Shown piece by piece: positions 32,595 through 43,584 of a stretch of DNA of 43,694 nt. This stretch comes from Perkinsus olseni (Eukaryota > Perkinsozoa > Perkinsida), in the NCBI GenBank assembly GCA_013115125.1, contig JABANN010000280.1:1-43694 (forward strand), read 5' to 3'. The position numbers and the translations under genes are program-made. The notes beneath the pieces are model-generated. The model ran no database searches. It saw only the letters and a program-made list of their open reading frames with translations, and had not been told where the DNA came from. Each line of letters opens with the position of its first letter. Position 1 is the first letter of the stretch.

Positions 32595-34229
32595 CAGTAA
32601 CGCTGTCGACGGCCTTCCGGAACAGGTATACCCCGTGGTTCAGTACAGGCATCTTCAATTGACCGGCCAACCACAGACAGGCACATTAACCCTGCGGATA
32701 TCGGGCATGCAAGCATGGCACAAACACGAAGCCAACGAGAACATCAGCCGCAGGGTGTTCGTCAACCACAGGGAGATGGAGAGTCGATAGATGTCGCTGG
32801 GTGCGAGGTTCACGTGTATTGTCTCGTTGGTTCTCACGGTTTTCTTCTGCACAGCGATCTGAGACGGAGCATTCGAAGTGATCTCCCGGCCATGGCCTAC
32901 ACGGACGGTGGCGGTTTTTGGCCCATCCTTCAGCCTGTTGATGATATTAGGGTGGGCAAGAAGAGACGAGTGGTAAGGGATACCACCGAGGATCTCCCCG
33001 AACGTACGTGCCTCGTTTATGTTCCCCATGATCCTTGTCGCTACTCAGTATTGGTGACCCCACCAATCGAGTTCATGCCATCTTTAGCAGTTCATGAGGA
33101 AGGAGGTGACGCTGTTCAGCTTGTACCTGGGGAAGTACCGCGTAGCCTGATCCCTCAGGGGTGCTAGTGCATCTCACGATCGCTCAGGCTCCTGATGGCC
33201 TTTGCAGGATCGAAACTGGGATCGCGACGCCTGTCAGTGGGGAGCCATGGTGTACGCTGGATGCAGGTGATTGCTCATTTCTCCATTACTGTGTATCAGG
33301 CCTGGATACCGGCATGGAAGCCAGTCCTGGGCAAAGCACGACATGCTCAGCATCGGCGGATGGTTTCGCCCTCTTGGACCTCCCTCCTCTCGATTCGGTG
33401 GAATCGGCCACTGAGCAGTTCGCAGTTGATGATGAACCTATTCTCGCCATCGAAGAGTGAGACTCAGCTGTATTGCGAGATCATCGTTCACTTTCCCATC
33501 CAGCTCGGCACACACTGATTTCAGCAGCGGCTTGCCTAGCCTTCCGTTAGAAATAAGACCAGAGTAGGTCTCCCAGTCGATGGTGTAGCAGGCGAGTGTT
33601 CCGGTCTTCAGAAGAAAGCAACACCGCGTTTCACTTACCGAGGGCTGCCAAATGGTAATGTAAAAGTTGTTACCCCCGTTCGGGGCAACACGGCATTATT
33701 TACCTACATAATATGTAGGTAGAATTAAACCTGTCTCCTTCCATATCGGACATTGACTCTGACAAGGAGACTCGCAATGATGTGAGACGGTAGATCCTAT
33801 CTTCCGTATCCGACAGCATCCTCTCTCTTCGGCCGGTCACCTCAGTTACCGCCGGCTGCCGGCGATGAGCGCTGCCGAGCACCGGAGGAACGATTCTGAT
33901 ATTTCTCCGGATACCTCGTCACATCTGGTGAGTCCCCAGTCAATAGTCCTGACATCGAGTGCTTTCAGGAACCCCGAAGTACATGTCAGCCCTGCCGCAA
34001 TGAGATGGGTCAGCTTGACTAATGGCTGTAGATGGTTATATTCTGGAGGGGACCAATTTATATCATCCTTGAATGACCGCCCGCATGCTCTGCTATAGCC
34101 ACTGCCTCCAATGACACATTTTGAATGATTACTGCCATGTGAGTGTGTTTAGTTCACTGAGGCCTTACTCGTTCCAAGTCGATCTTTCGAGGGTATCTCA
34201 TGCACAGATTTGCAGCTTGCCCTTTCTTA
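32595..34229 (+). other. Uncertain coding territory between Myb and IWS1 genes
   Basis: Plus-strand segments look coding but were not joined into a gene. VDGLPEQVYPVVQYRH and MQAWHKHEANENISRR (32605-32790) are in one open frame with no good start, so may be further Myb exons. A segment ending DGFALLDLPPLDSVES and FAVDDEPILAIEE stops at 33460. A short frame from ATG 33865 contains SLTNGCRWLYSGGDQ, faintly like a WD40 blade, stopping at 34098. Minus-strand frames (for example 33700-33882) also exist. Between 33470 and 33860 no gene is convincing; two hairpins lie there. Confidence 0.3.
33668..33721. other. Pair of adjacent inverted repeats in non-coding DNA
   Basis: First, tgtt and cccc pair with gggg and aaca around a gttc loop (33668-33690), with one unpaired position on each arm. 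Second, a perfect 9-bp repeat tacctacat / atgtaggta with a 3-nt loop (33701-33709, 33713-33721). Only 10 bp separates the two. Seen directly; whether it is a structured RNA, operator or chance is unknown. Confidence 0.4.
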
Positions 34230-35980
34230 ATGTCGGACGAGAACTGGAATGAGCTATTCGGCGAAGATCTTGATGATCTACCCATAGCACAAACCCAGGT
34301 ATCGAAGGCTCCACAGGAGGGCAAAGAGTCGAGACTGAAGAAGGGTGTTCCCGACGATGAGTCGGATATGTCCACTGGAGCCCGACCGGCAGGACAGGCT
34401 GAGGGTATTTGGGTGTACTCACGATCACTTCACATGGCGGCGTCGTCTGTAGGTTCACCGCCTGGTGCTATCTCGGAGAGCAGTAGTTCGTCATCGTCTG
34501 AGGAGTCTGAAGGTGAGGATGGCGAGATGGGTCACAGTCTCGAGAAGAAGCCGCGGGAAAGCAAGCTCTTGCAACCAGTGAGGCTGGGCTATCCAGATAT
34601 GGGCCAGCGGTGTAAATGTTAGGCTCTCGATCGTCTCAAGAAGAGGCGGAAGAGGAAGGAGATGGACTCGGGAGAAAAGTAATGCATGTGAGAGGTGGTG
34701 TTCCTCAATGATGATGAAGTCCTTTCAGGTTCGAGAGGATGGAGGCTCTGGTCAATAGTATGTATGATGCGTCGGCTGCTGACCGGGATGCCTTAACTAA
34801 TGGTATTTATGGGCAACCTGTACAGGTTACAATTCCACTCGCTGCTCTCCGCTCAGGTCAACCTGCGCTGGCGAAGTTGCAGATGATTGAGAAAGTCCGC
34901 GGAGTTCTCGTGAAGCAGGTTAGCGGGGCTACTGTCAACGTGTATATCGAGCGGGTCACAGGCATCGAGTGTAATTCTGGTAGGCCTGGCAGGAGCCTTT
35001 TATTGAGGCAGGAGGACTTTCCGCGATGGCCGACTGGCTTGCTCTCGTGGGTAGGTCGCACGAGTACGCTGCGATCCTTGAGACATCATATCTCAGGTGC
35101 GAAAGCGGCGCTTCCGAATTACAACGTGCGCAGAACACTTCTAGATGTAAGCCCAACCTTGGAATCTTCTTGGTTTCAGACATGCCATCTTAATCTCTCG
35201 TGCAGTTGCTGAACAATCAGCTCCTCCCCCATATCACGCTTGATGTCCTGAAAACGAGTAGAGTTGGATGGGCTGTGAAGGATATGTACTATCATAAGGA
35301 CGAGATTACTGAGAATACTGTGAGGGATTGGCGTATACGACGACACACTTCAGTCGTAGTGCAGGTGGTCGAGGAGCAACTTATCCAGCATTGGCTCAAA
35401 CTGATTCAGAACCAAGGAAATGAGAACCGTGGAAACATATCAAGGTGAAATGTAGGGTACGCATATGGAAGTATGATGTCACTATTATTAGATACATCAA
35501 GGCAACTGCAGAGGATATGCGACAAGCTTCAAGGGCCATCCAGAAACAGAAAGTAATGTTGATTCCACGGACCGTAGGGAAAAATCGCTTGCTATTAGGG
35601 ACCGAGACTAACAGCGGAGCAACAGCAGAAGGTGCAGAGTAGGAGGCATGCCATGATCCCTAATCGCGGTATTGCCCTGGATGGTGAGATTGCCCTTTGC
35701 CTTCCCAACCACGTAGCTTTGGTCTTTCAGCTACGCAGCCTCTATCGGGAGCAGGGACGTATAGGATTCAGCCGGTATCAAATGTGGAAGCTGCTCACAA
35801 GGAGCGGCTAGACCCAGGGACTGTCAAGGGTGAGCTCGCGATCGCCGCATATCTGTCGACGTTTGGGGATTCTGCATCCGCTCAGGACGACTGAAGCGTC
35901 ATCTGATGACGGCTGGTGGAAAGAGCAAGAAACGTAGTAGCAAGGCAGTTAAAGTCAGCATCACAGGCAAAGAAGCTTAG
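34230..35980 (+). CDS. IWS1: IWS1/SPN1 transcription elongation factor (TFIIS N-terminal domain)
   Basis: ATG at 34230 opens MSDENWNELFGEDLDDLP; an acidic Ser-rich region follows (SESSSSSSSEESEGED). Exons with matching phase: 34230-34404, 34453-34577, 34623-34678, 34729-34802, 34857-34918, 34993-35050, 35097-35146, 35206-35319, then 35365 onward to TAG at 35978-35980. Family sequence in order: ALDRLKKRRKRKE, ALVNSMYDASAADRDA, GQPALAKLQMIEKVRGVL, EPFIEAGGLSAMADWLAL, ALPNYNVRRTLLDLL, VLKTSRVGWAVKDMYYHK, VVEEQLIQHWLKLI, RRHAMIPNR and the closing GRLKRHLMTAGGKSKKRSS, KAVKVSITGKEA. Known role: the helical TFIIS-N domain binds Spt6 and RNA polymerase II during elongation. The N-terminus is short compared with animal IWS1 but resembles yeast Spn1. 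Exons between 35400 and 35820 are approximate. Confidence 0.88.
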
Positions 35981-36076
35981 CCGTTTCATCGTTGTTTGGC
36001 ACTCAATGGCTTCTTGCGTTGAATCAGCGGGACTCCCCGTCGCCGCTAGGGCATTCTATCGTAGTTTTCTGTCCTC

Positions 36077-38972
36077 ATGGCTGCAGTCCATTCTACCGAA
36101 CTTGCAGCTGACGTGCCGTCGGTGGTGAGATATCTGCAGTGTCGCTGCATGCTTTTATTAATTGGAGTTGTTCAGGATATGCTTGATGTGACCCAGTCCC
36201 CTGCTGCCAAGAGTGCTCAGAATTCTGCTTTTTACTGGGTCATGAAACTGCGCGAAGAGCATCAAGAATCAATGGCAGAACCACCCGCTAAACATGCTGG
36301 TATCTTGCCTGACGCTTTCGTTGGGAAGTGAGCATTTACCGTTGGTGGACGTTTCGTTGCGTCCTAATCATTTTCAGAGCTTCGGGGCAATCAACCTCCG
36401 CGCCGTCACCAAGCACGACAACTGTGCCTTCCACACTCAGGGATGTTAGTAACCTCGAGAAGACGTCAAAAACGGTGGATGCTGAGTAATTCACTTGGTC
36501 ACCAGCCGATTGCAGTCGGATACGGACCTCGTGGTTTTGTATATCTGAACTTAGATTATCTCTCGGCGCGATGTCTGTTGAGAGTGAGAGTGTGGATGTT
36601 CGGCATTCTACCGTCCCCAATCCCGGGTTCGAGGATCCAGAACACATCGTTGAAGAGGATACTTCTGATAGCAGCATATCTGTTTCTACACCATCCCTGC
36701 GTCGCCCCAAACCTAGCTATGCTAGTCAAGAATGGGTGATGCTTGAGAGTAAATTCCTTCGGTATGAGCCTTCCCAGGCCGCTTATAGCGCCCGACTGCA
36801 CTATGAACGTGATCGGTCCCGTAATCGATGGGTACACCCAGAGTGGGAAGAGCGCAGTTTGCTGAGGCAGAAGTTGCTCCTCAAGACCCGGAGACTTAAG
36901 GGAGGGAAGGTGCTTGAGAGAGTCAGGTGAAAGTCAGGTATGGCTCGCGATGCCCAGGTAAACCCTACGAGTGTTTTGGATGAGTTCACCGACCCACCTT
37001 TTCCGGATCAAGCGAAAAGCCGGAGGATGTTCCCCGCACTATTCGCGAGGTGCTGAGTGTCCCTGATTCAAGGGCCTTGAAGGGCCGTTCTTCCTATGTC
37101 TCTGCTCCCGACTGCAAGCAGCTGAATTCATGCTCTACTGCTCCATGTTTAGGCATGCCTTCACTGAAGAAGAAGCGTCAGAGTATGCGCTGGCTATTGG
37201 CAAGGCTCGACTTGTCACGTAGAGACACGTGTCGCCTTTTGGGCTTTCAGTTTATCGTGGCTTGCCAGATACCACTCTAGGTGGGGCGAGTACGATATCA
37301 AGTTCGTGTCGCAGCTTATCGATATAGCTATCTACAACAAAGTGATCCCCTCGGAACAAAGAGTTCAACACCTGGCTAAGAAGGTGGTGGCTCAACCAAA
37401 AATCAATACTACTCGAACTTTGTGCTCAGTTCGGTGAGTCTTCCATGGGAAGTTCCACCACCACCTCGACGTGATCATTTACATTTGCGAAGGTTTTGTC
37501 ATGCATTGGGTCATTCTCATCTCTTTCGAACGGTACTGCTACATGGATTGGCTGATCTTCCTAATTCACCAGTTTACGACAGAACCTAGTGACAGTATGC
37601 TATTTCTGCTCGATACATACTTGCTCATTTTTTGCATCTCGCCCGGTCGATACCCGCGTCGTGTTATCTAAATTAGTTTCACGGTGGATCGGAATGCCAT
37701 GATGCTGTAGAGCGAAGAAGTGACCCTGGTGTTTCCGAAGAGTCGAGCTTATCGCGATGAATTGGGGCTGAACTATCGAAGCGGAGCCCCACTGGGGGGG
37801 TAATTCTGGTTGTTTTAGAAATTAGATCACGTCATTCTCGGCTGCTATGTCAACACCGTCCGTTCTGAAGAATTCTCAACATCGCGTGCGGCTTGCAGCA
37901 ATGAAGCTCCTCGCGCAACTCCGGAAATGTCATCATGAACCTCCTGACGAGACTTTCTATGACAGACTCCTGCGAGATGGTGGTGCTGGGCGAGTTTATT
38001 GTCGGAGTATCGTTACCATGCTTACCATGGTAGGTAAGCCTGCGGATCTCTTGCGAATATACCATTTCCTCTTCCTCACGATGTCACCACAAATAACACT
38101 ACACATCCACCGGAAATATGAAGAATTCGGGGCATATAAGTCCGATCTCCAGTTCATGCAGGTGGGTGATTCGATTCCGAAGCATTTCGATAGGGCTTGA
38201 ATGTGGTTCTAGATCATTTACAAGTTCATGCGGGAAGTTCTCGGTACCAATCCATGCGTTACACTGCAGCAGCTATTTTCCAATGGGTTTCTATTGAAAA
38301 AGTTGGAGATGACTGCCCAAGTGGCTGAGGGGCTTCTCAAGCTGGACAAGCAACTAGGAGGGAATTTGCAGCAGTCAATCATGCGGTGGGTTCAGGGAAT
38401 GGGAAGTTCGTTCTCTTGCGCAAGGAATTCCTCTGTGATGAGCCGTGGGCAGGGATCACCCTCTCGTCGATATGATCAGGCCATCCAAGGGAGTCAACGA
38501 GAATGTCGCGAGCCAGGAAGAGGAGTGTCTTGGAACGGATTGTATCGGAGATCCGCTTCCCATCGAGGACGCAAGAAGTCCACCTGTTCCTAGCGGCTTG
38601 CCTGTTGACGCAGACTGCTTAGTCAAGTCTGTGGAGCGACTGCTTGTCGCCGTCAACTCTGTTGACCACAAGTTGGACACTCTCGCGGAGCAGGTCGAGT
38701 CACGTGTAGGCCAGCTTGACGCGAGGCTGAGTGCACTCGAGTTGAGACTCGACAGTACACCCATGAAGGACATGGCGGTAGTCAGCGATACTGGGAAAGA
38801 ATCTAAAGAAACAACAATGGACGAAGTTGATTCGCCAAAGGAAGTGCTGTCTGATTACGATGCTGTGGATGAGATCATTGGAAGGCTCGATAAACACTAT
38901 GAAGCCACTCAGCAGATGCTGGAAAAGAGCCGTGCGCTGCAAATGTGCAGTAACGTACCCTCGCCTTCCTGA
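36077..38972 (+). CDS. Large orphan with C-terminal coiled coil (one gene, possibly two)
   Basis: ATG 36077 (MAAVHSTELAADVPS) joins DMLDVTQSPAAKSAQN over a 54-nt intron and continues to a Ser/Thr-rich linker. A long frame at 36571-36930 contains SSISVSTPSLRRPKPS, HYERDRSRNRWVHPEW and LRQKLLLKTRRLKGGK. Later exon pieces: MLYCSMFRHAFTEEEAS (37130), WGEYDIKFVSQLIDIA (37283), RRDHLHLRRFCHALGH (37474), NSQHRVRLAAMKLLAQ (37873), YKFMREVLGTNPCVTL (38219) and VAEGLLKLDKQLGG (38320). The end is a heptad-like coiled coil, SVERLLVAVNSVDHKLDTLA and LDARLSALELRLD, closing with a helix and SNVPSPS at 38972. Mostly helical; no family recognised. A second gene could begin at the ATG at 36571. Function unknown; the coiled coil suggests oligomerisation. 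Confidence 0.45.
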
Positions 38973-38987
38973 ATTTTGCATGGCGGC

Positions 38988-41900
38988 ATGACTTCATCAC
39001 TTCCTGGATTGTCTTCGTGTTGCATAGTGGAGAGTGGATCTTTTTGTCGATGCGATACTCTGCCGTTGAATCACCGGAATTGTGCCGCCGCGGCAACGAC
39101 TACGTTATCTAGACGGGACTCGTAATTCATGAACTCGCTTGAACACGATCCTTCGTTTAGAATCTTGAGTCCCCGCGGATTATGCGTCGAAGCGCAGGAT
39201 CGAGACGTGAGTGGAGAGATCATCCGAGACTGGTGCCATCACTACCTAGTTCATTGTTGGGCTCCCTAATATGAAGTAGTGAATCAGGTTGACGCAATAA
39301 GCTGAACTGGTGCTCCTATAGTATCAATTGGCATGGAATAACGGATGATTCGCCTTGTTGAAAATGACTCTAAAACCTCATGCTGAATGAGTTTTCTCGC
39401 GTGTGGAATTCTGTAAGTGGTGTGCTATTTTTTCACTACAGCGTCGATATTTGGAATGATCTCGTTTCGGAAACCCCTGCAGTTGGTATCTCCGAGCAGC
39501 TCGAGGTTCTTCAGTATAGCCCCCAGGAGACGGAGATCAGCACTAGCCCTCCGAGGACACAATCCTGAGAATGGATCGCAGGGCTGGTCCCCATTACAGC
39601 GGTATCAGCGGAATATATTCGAGGTCTTACCTTGTCCTATGTTCTGATCTCAGAGGGCGGAAAGTCCGGCAATCAATCTTGCAGCCCTTGAGCCTCAACA
39701 AGTTCCCGCTTGCCTAGGTACGCCGTATGGAGCATCACGTCCTCGCCGTAGCAATGGAGGCGACTGCGAACGATAAGTACTACAATAATCTGTTGTGGCT
39801 TGAATATTTGAAGCGGTGCAAGGATCTAGTGGATACTTCGTTTACAGGTAGTGGCGGATTCCGCTAGGTGGGAGAGCATGTCGCACAGCACAGTGTTGTA
39901 GCTCCGTGAAGAAACGTGGGAGACGGACTTCTTCGCGAAATCGACATGCGATTGAACTACATGTTCTCCATCTCGGATAGGTCGAGATCTCTCCAAGGTT
40001 TTATCGGCATTGGCTCGTTCTAAGCAACCCATAGTAGACAAGAACGCGGCACATGCTCGGATAACTGAGGACATTATAGCAATTGCAGAGAAGCGAGTGA
40101 GTTAACTCTTTGAGCGTTGCCCATGAAAGGTTTCTCCGTGGTTTGTGAATCAGATACTAGGAGCGTCTTCAAGTAAGATGTCGTTCACAACTCCACAGCA
40201 GATTGCTTGGGTTGCCTTCGGAATATCCAAGCTGTCCAGGTAGCATTGCGACACCTCGATCGACGTTGTCTGTGTTACGTCTGTAATCTCAGGCTCGGGG
40301 CAGAGCAGCTTGCGATCCTGGCTAGAAGCTTCACGGAGCTCCTCACAGACAATCCGAATGTTCGCTTGTCTGCTAAGGATTGTGGCATGGCTATAGAAGC
40401 GTTCAGAGGTGGTAATGCGGACCTACTAAAGTAAGGGTACTTTATTGGTCTCGGAGAGTGCCATGCTATACTTCTTTTCGAGATGCTTATCAGCACGACT
40501 CTTCCCTGGCATTTACACCTACGATTTCTCGGAATGGAAGGTGACGTGGGTATGTCTGGCTACCGCCATTCTTCAAGGACAGAATAAAGGGATTCTGCCA
40601 ACGAAGCAGCACACCGCTTCAGGGCGTGCATTAGTAAGGGAATCTCATCACCTTCGGTGCACTCTCAGCTGGCGCGCAGGCCAGTATCTTCCCTGTCTTG
40701 GAAGAGCATATCTCTGAACTGGGTCCTCATGAAGTATGCCGATTGATTTGCTCGGTGAAGCACGCGCCAGAGGTATCTTCAATCGCCTGCGCTCGTCTTG
40801 GGCATCCAATGAAACAGTTGCGATTTGCTTTCTAGAAAGCTTTGTCAGTTGGGAGAGTCTATGGCTTCTCTGCCGGCTTCGCTAGAGAGAGCACTGTCCA
40901 AGCGTATCGTGGAGTTGAGGGAGGAATTCTCAGTCGTTGATATAGCTGCTCTCATATCCGGTGGGTGGTCGTGATAACTCAGTTTGTCGTATTCAGGCGC
41001 TTGTGGCATTTTGTGTTGATAGGTTTGCGCAGCAGTGAACACCTGAAAGACCCTCATGTGGTTGGGTGCTTGCTCACTCGCCTTGCAGATCTAGGACACG
41101 GATTCGACTACGATCCACATCGATTCATCGTTGCCACGTGTGCCTTGTGTGATGCAGCTGTGAGGCTTGATGACAGTGAGGCCCCGAGACCACTGCTCGT
41201 GTGCCAGCATGACCTTTTCTACAGGTTATCTGAGCCTGATATACACGAATTACAAGATGCAATCTCTGGAGTATATGGCCGTCCTCATATCCAGTGTCAC
41301 TTCGGTGGAGGACTTCGCACGACTCTCGCGTCACTTCCCAGAACTGGTTGCTCACGAGGTGTGTGTTCCGTTCTTACTTGGCCATCTCAATGCAAATTGC
41401 GAATTATCTGTTCGAATTATTCCGAATTATTCCAACGTGTAGATAAGTAAGAGGGATAGTGCGGTTGCACCAGTGACAACTATGCACTGGTTGAAGAGCG
41501 ACTGGATGGAGGACCCAATTAAAGCCCACCTACTCGGCAAGCTATGCCACGAAGTATCTCGTGTACGTCACACAACATCTGCGCACGCCGTTCGTAAATT
41601 ACTCAGCCAGGTAAAAAGCACGGTATATGGGTGACATGTGCTATAAGTTCGCGAGTCCAGGTTCCTTTCCTCCGTCTCTCAGGTCCCGAATCCCCGGGGA
41701 TGCGCACCACCAACAGAGGTTTTGGCGGTTTTGGCGAAACTCAACCTCAAGATTAATGGTTGGAGTTGTCTGGAAGACTTCTCAGTGAGTTGTCAGGAAG
41801 GTCGTCGTGAACTGTAGATCAGTGAACTGTAGATTTGACTGACTAAATTTTCAATTCAATCATTGAATTAACCAATGATTTCAGGATCGAGTTCTGGAGG

Positions 41901-42773
41901 ATTATGGTGATAGAGAGTTCATTCGGCATTGCCACGCAAGAGCCTCCCTGGGACTACCAGTACGAGCTGAGAAGTTGCGAGAGTAATGAGTTTCCCGGCG
42001 AGTAGCACCACTAGTTGGGGGAACATGTAGTGACTGTCAGGGTGTTGCGGAACTCGAGCACGCCCCTGGAAGCTGTCGACGAGGTTCGTTGTCTACACGC
42101 GATGGCGTTAGCAAATCGGTTGCCCCAAGGAGATGATATCGGCCGCAGGTAGGTGGCGACGTCGGTATGCGCTTCCGTTGGCCTTAAATGGTTCTGCAGG
42201 GTTCTCGAGAGCTTAGATGGAGGCTTCGATAATTCGTCGGTTGTACAGCAGCTCAGGCTATTCATTTGCTCTACGAGCGCGAGTACAATGGTACAGGCTG
42301 ACGCTCCTCGCAAATGTGGGCAAACGGGTCTAAATCGGCATGTGAGGCTCAGAGAAAGATCAATGACCATCATTAGTATCTTCTGTTCAGATTGGAATAT
42401 ACCTCAGAAAGAACTTCCCACAGGGTACTTGGGTCTCGAACGCCAAGGTAACCGACGGCGACCGAGGGTCGGTCAGTATGGACTACTGGTGCCCAGAGCA
42501 CGGGTCAGTCGAAGTTCTGGGGCCTGCAAGGTAAGCATTGGACTATGCCTAGCTCAATGCTACTACGAATCGCACTGTATCCCCGCTCAACGACAATGTT
42601 TCGCATTGTTTGCAATGTGTTATTCATCACGAATGGCTTGTTCGAAAGGACCAGAGGCTGGGCAGCGAAATGTTAGGTTTAACCTTCTGGTTGAAGCGTC
42701 GCGTTCACACCCCACAGATACTACTCCCAGACCCGAGAGCTCACCGCAGGCCAGTTGTTCAAGCACCGATTAA
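38988..42773 (+). CDS. Helical-repeat protein, putative organellar RNA-binding (FASTK/OPR-like)
   Basis: ATG 38988 is 15 bp after the preceding stop. The leader MTSSLPGLSSCCIVES, then NCAAAATTTLSRRDS, is Ser/Ala/Arg-rich and could be a mitochondrial presequence. Further exons repeat a helix-pair pattern: LWLEYLKRCKDLVDTS (39795), DLSKVLSALARSKQPI (39985), TPQQIAWVAFGISKLS (40193), QLAILARSFTELLTDN (40308), ISELGPHEVCRLICSV (40700), LERALSKRIVELREEF (40886), LLTRLADLGHGFDYD (41072), SLEYMAVLISSVTSV (41262), RVLEDYGDREFIRHCH (41888) and, at the end, LKWFCRVLESLDGGF, with the frame closing at 42773. This rhythm resembles the helical repeats of FASTK and octotricopeptide proteins, which in protists act on mitochondrial RNA. 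No RAP domain was recognised, so the family is a guess. Confidence 0.4.
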
Positions 42774-43253
42774 TTGAGGCTGCGCTTGGACCTAGTCGGT
42801 TACGTTCCATTTCCTATCACCACTGGACCTCTAGTATAACGCCGACGAAGAAGGACGCTTTGATCTCATCTCTCTTTGCTGCATGAATCCTGCAATTCAC
42901 ACGTTTTTTCGTGAAAGTTTCCGCATTGATATAAAGTGTTGCTGAGTGAAGTGATACACTAAGTCAAGTAAATGCAGTAGGGGAAACGGGAGGAAAGCGT
43001 GGGCCTTGCTGCTTGGATCCAAGTTTGATCATCCAACATCATCTTTGCTACGCACAGCTTGACCAAGACGGTCGACTTAGCGTTGTAGCGTACAACCCGT
43101 ACAACTTGTACGGGCTATCGTTGCTAACACCGGACGCCGTCCGACGGATGGGGACCTTAATGCTCAGAAACTATTCGTAGTAGTGACACGGCTCGTTGCA
43201 GAAAATGAAGGAGGACCGACAATCACCTCTCCGAAGCACTCTCGGCTTCTAGG
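42774..43253. other. Intergenic region with two perfect hairpins
   Basis: No coding model. Two strong inverted repeats: cccgtac / gtacggg with a 5-nt loop (43096-43102, 43108-43114) and cggac / gtccg with a 3-nt loop (43131-43135, 43139-43143). They sit between the 3' end of the helical-repeat gene and the tandem array. Confidence 0.45.
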
Positions 43254-43300
43254 GTGCAGTAGTTGTCGAGTTATAAGCTCTCTCTTTCGGCAATAGAAAT

Positions 43301-43371
43301 GCAAGAGCTAGGTTTCGAACCCAGGTCCCTTTGGTGGAAGCGCGACACCTTAACCATTAGACAATTTCGAC
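43301..43371 (-). other. tRNA-like segment in repeat unit 1 (tRNA-derived pseudogene or SINE-type promoter)
   Basis: Read on minus, the 71 nt hold an A-box-like TGTCTAATGGT and a perfect B box GGTTCGAAACC, a paired D stem and a paired T stem. The acceptor and anticodon stems are mostly unpaired, so a functional tRNA is unlikely. The loop position would read TCC (Gly) if real; overall it is closest to Glu/Gly tRNAs by eye. No T-run terminator follows on minus. Confidence 0.55.
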
Positions 43372-43513
43372 AGATTCCAATAGGTAGTTGTGACGCAGTA
43401 AATTTTCCGGCCAGTAATTTTCTCCGTTCCCAGCGATTCCGTTTGACGGTATTCTCAGCCTCCAGAGTGCAGTAGTTGTCGAGTTATGAGCTCTCTCTTT
43501 CGGCGGTAGAAAT

Positions 43514-43584
43514 GCAAGAGCTTGGTTTCGAACCCAGGTCCCTTCGGTGGAAGCGCGACACCTTAACCATTAGGCAGTTTCGAC
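43514..43584 (-). other. tRNA-like segment in repeat unit 2
   Basis: Copy of the previous entry. Its A box (TGCCTAATGGT) is closer to consensus and one more anticodon-stem pair forms, but the acceptor stem is still poor and one T-stem pair is lost. It is more likely a polymerase III promoter fossil or active short element than a tRNA gene. Confidence 0.55.

Noticed and set aside
42011-42373. 120-codon minus ORF
   Set aside because: Antisense to the last exons of the helical-repeat gene; composition is typical of a shadow frame.
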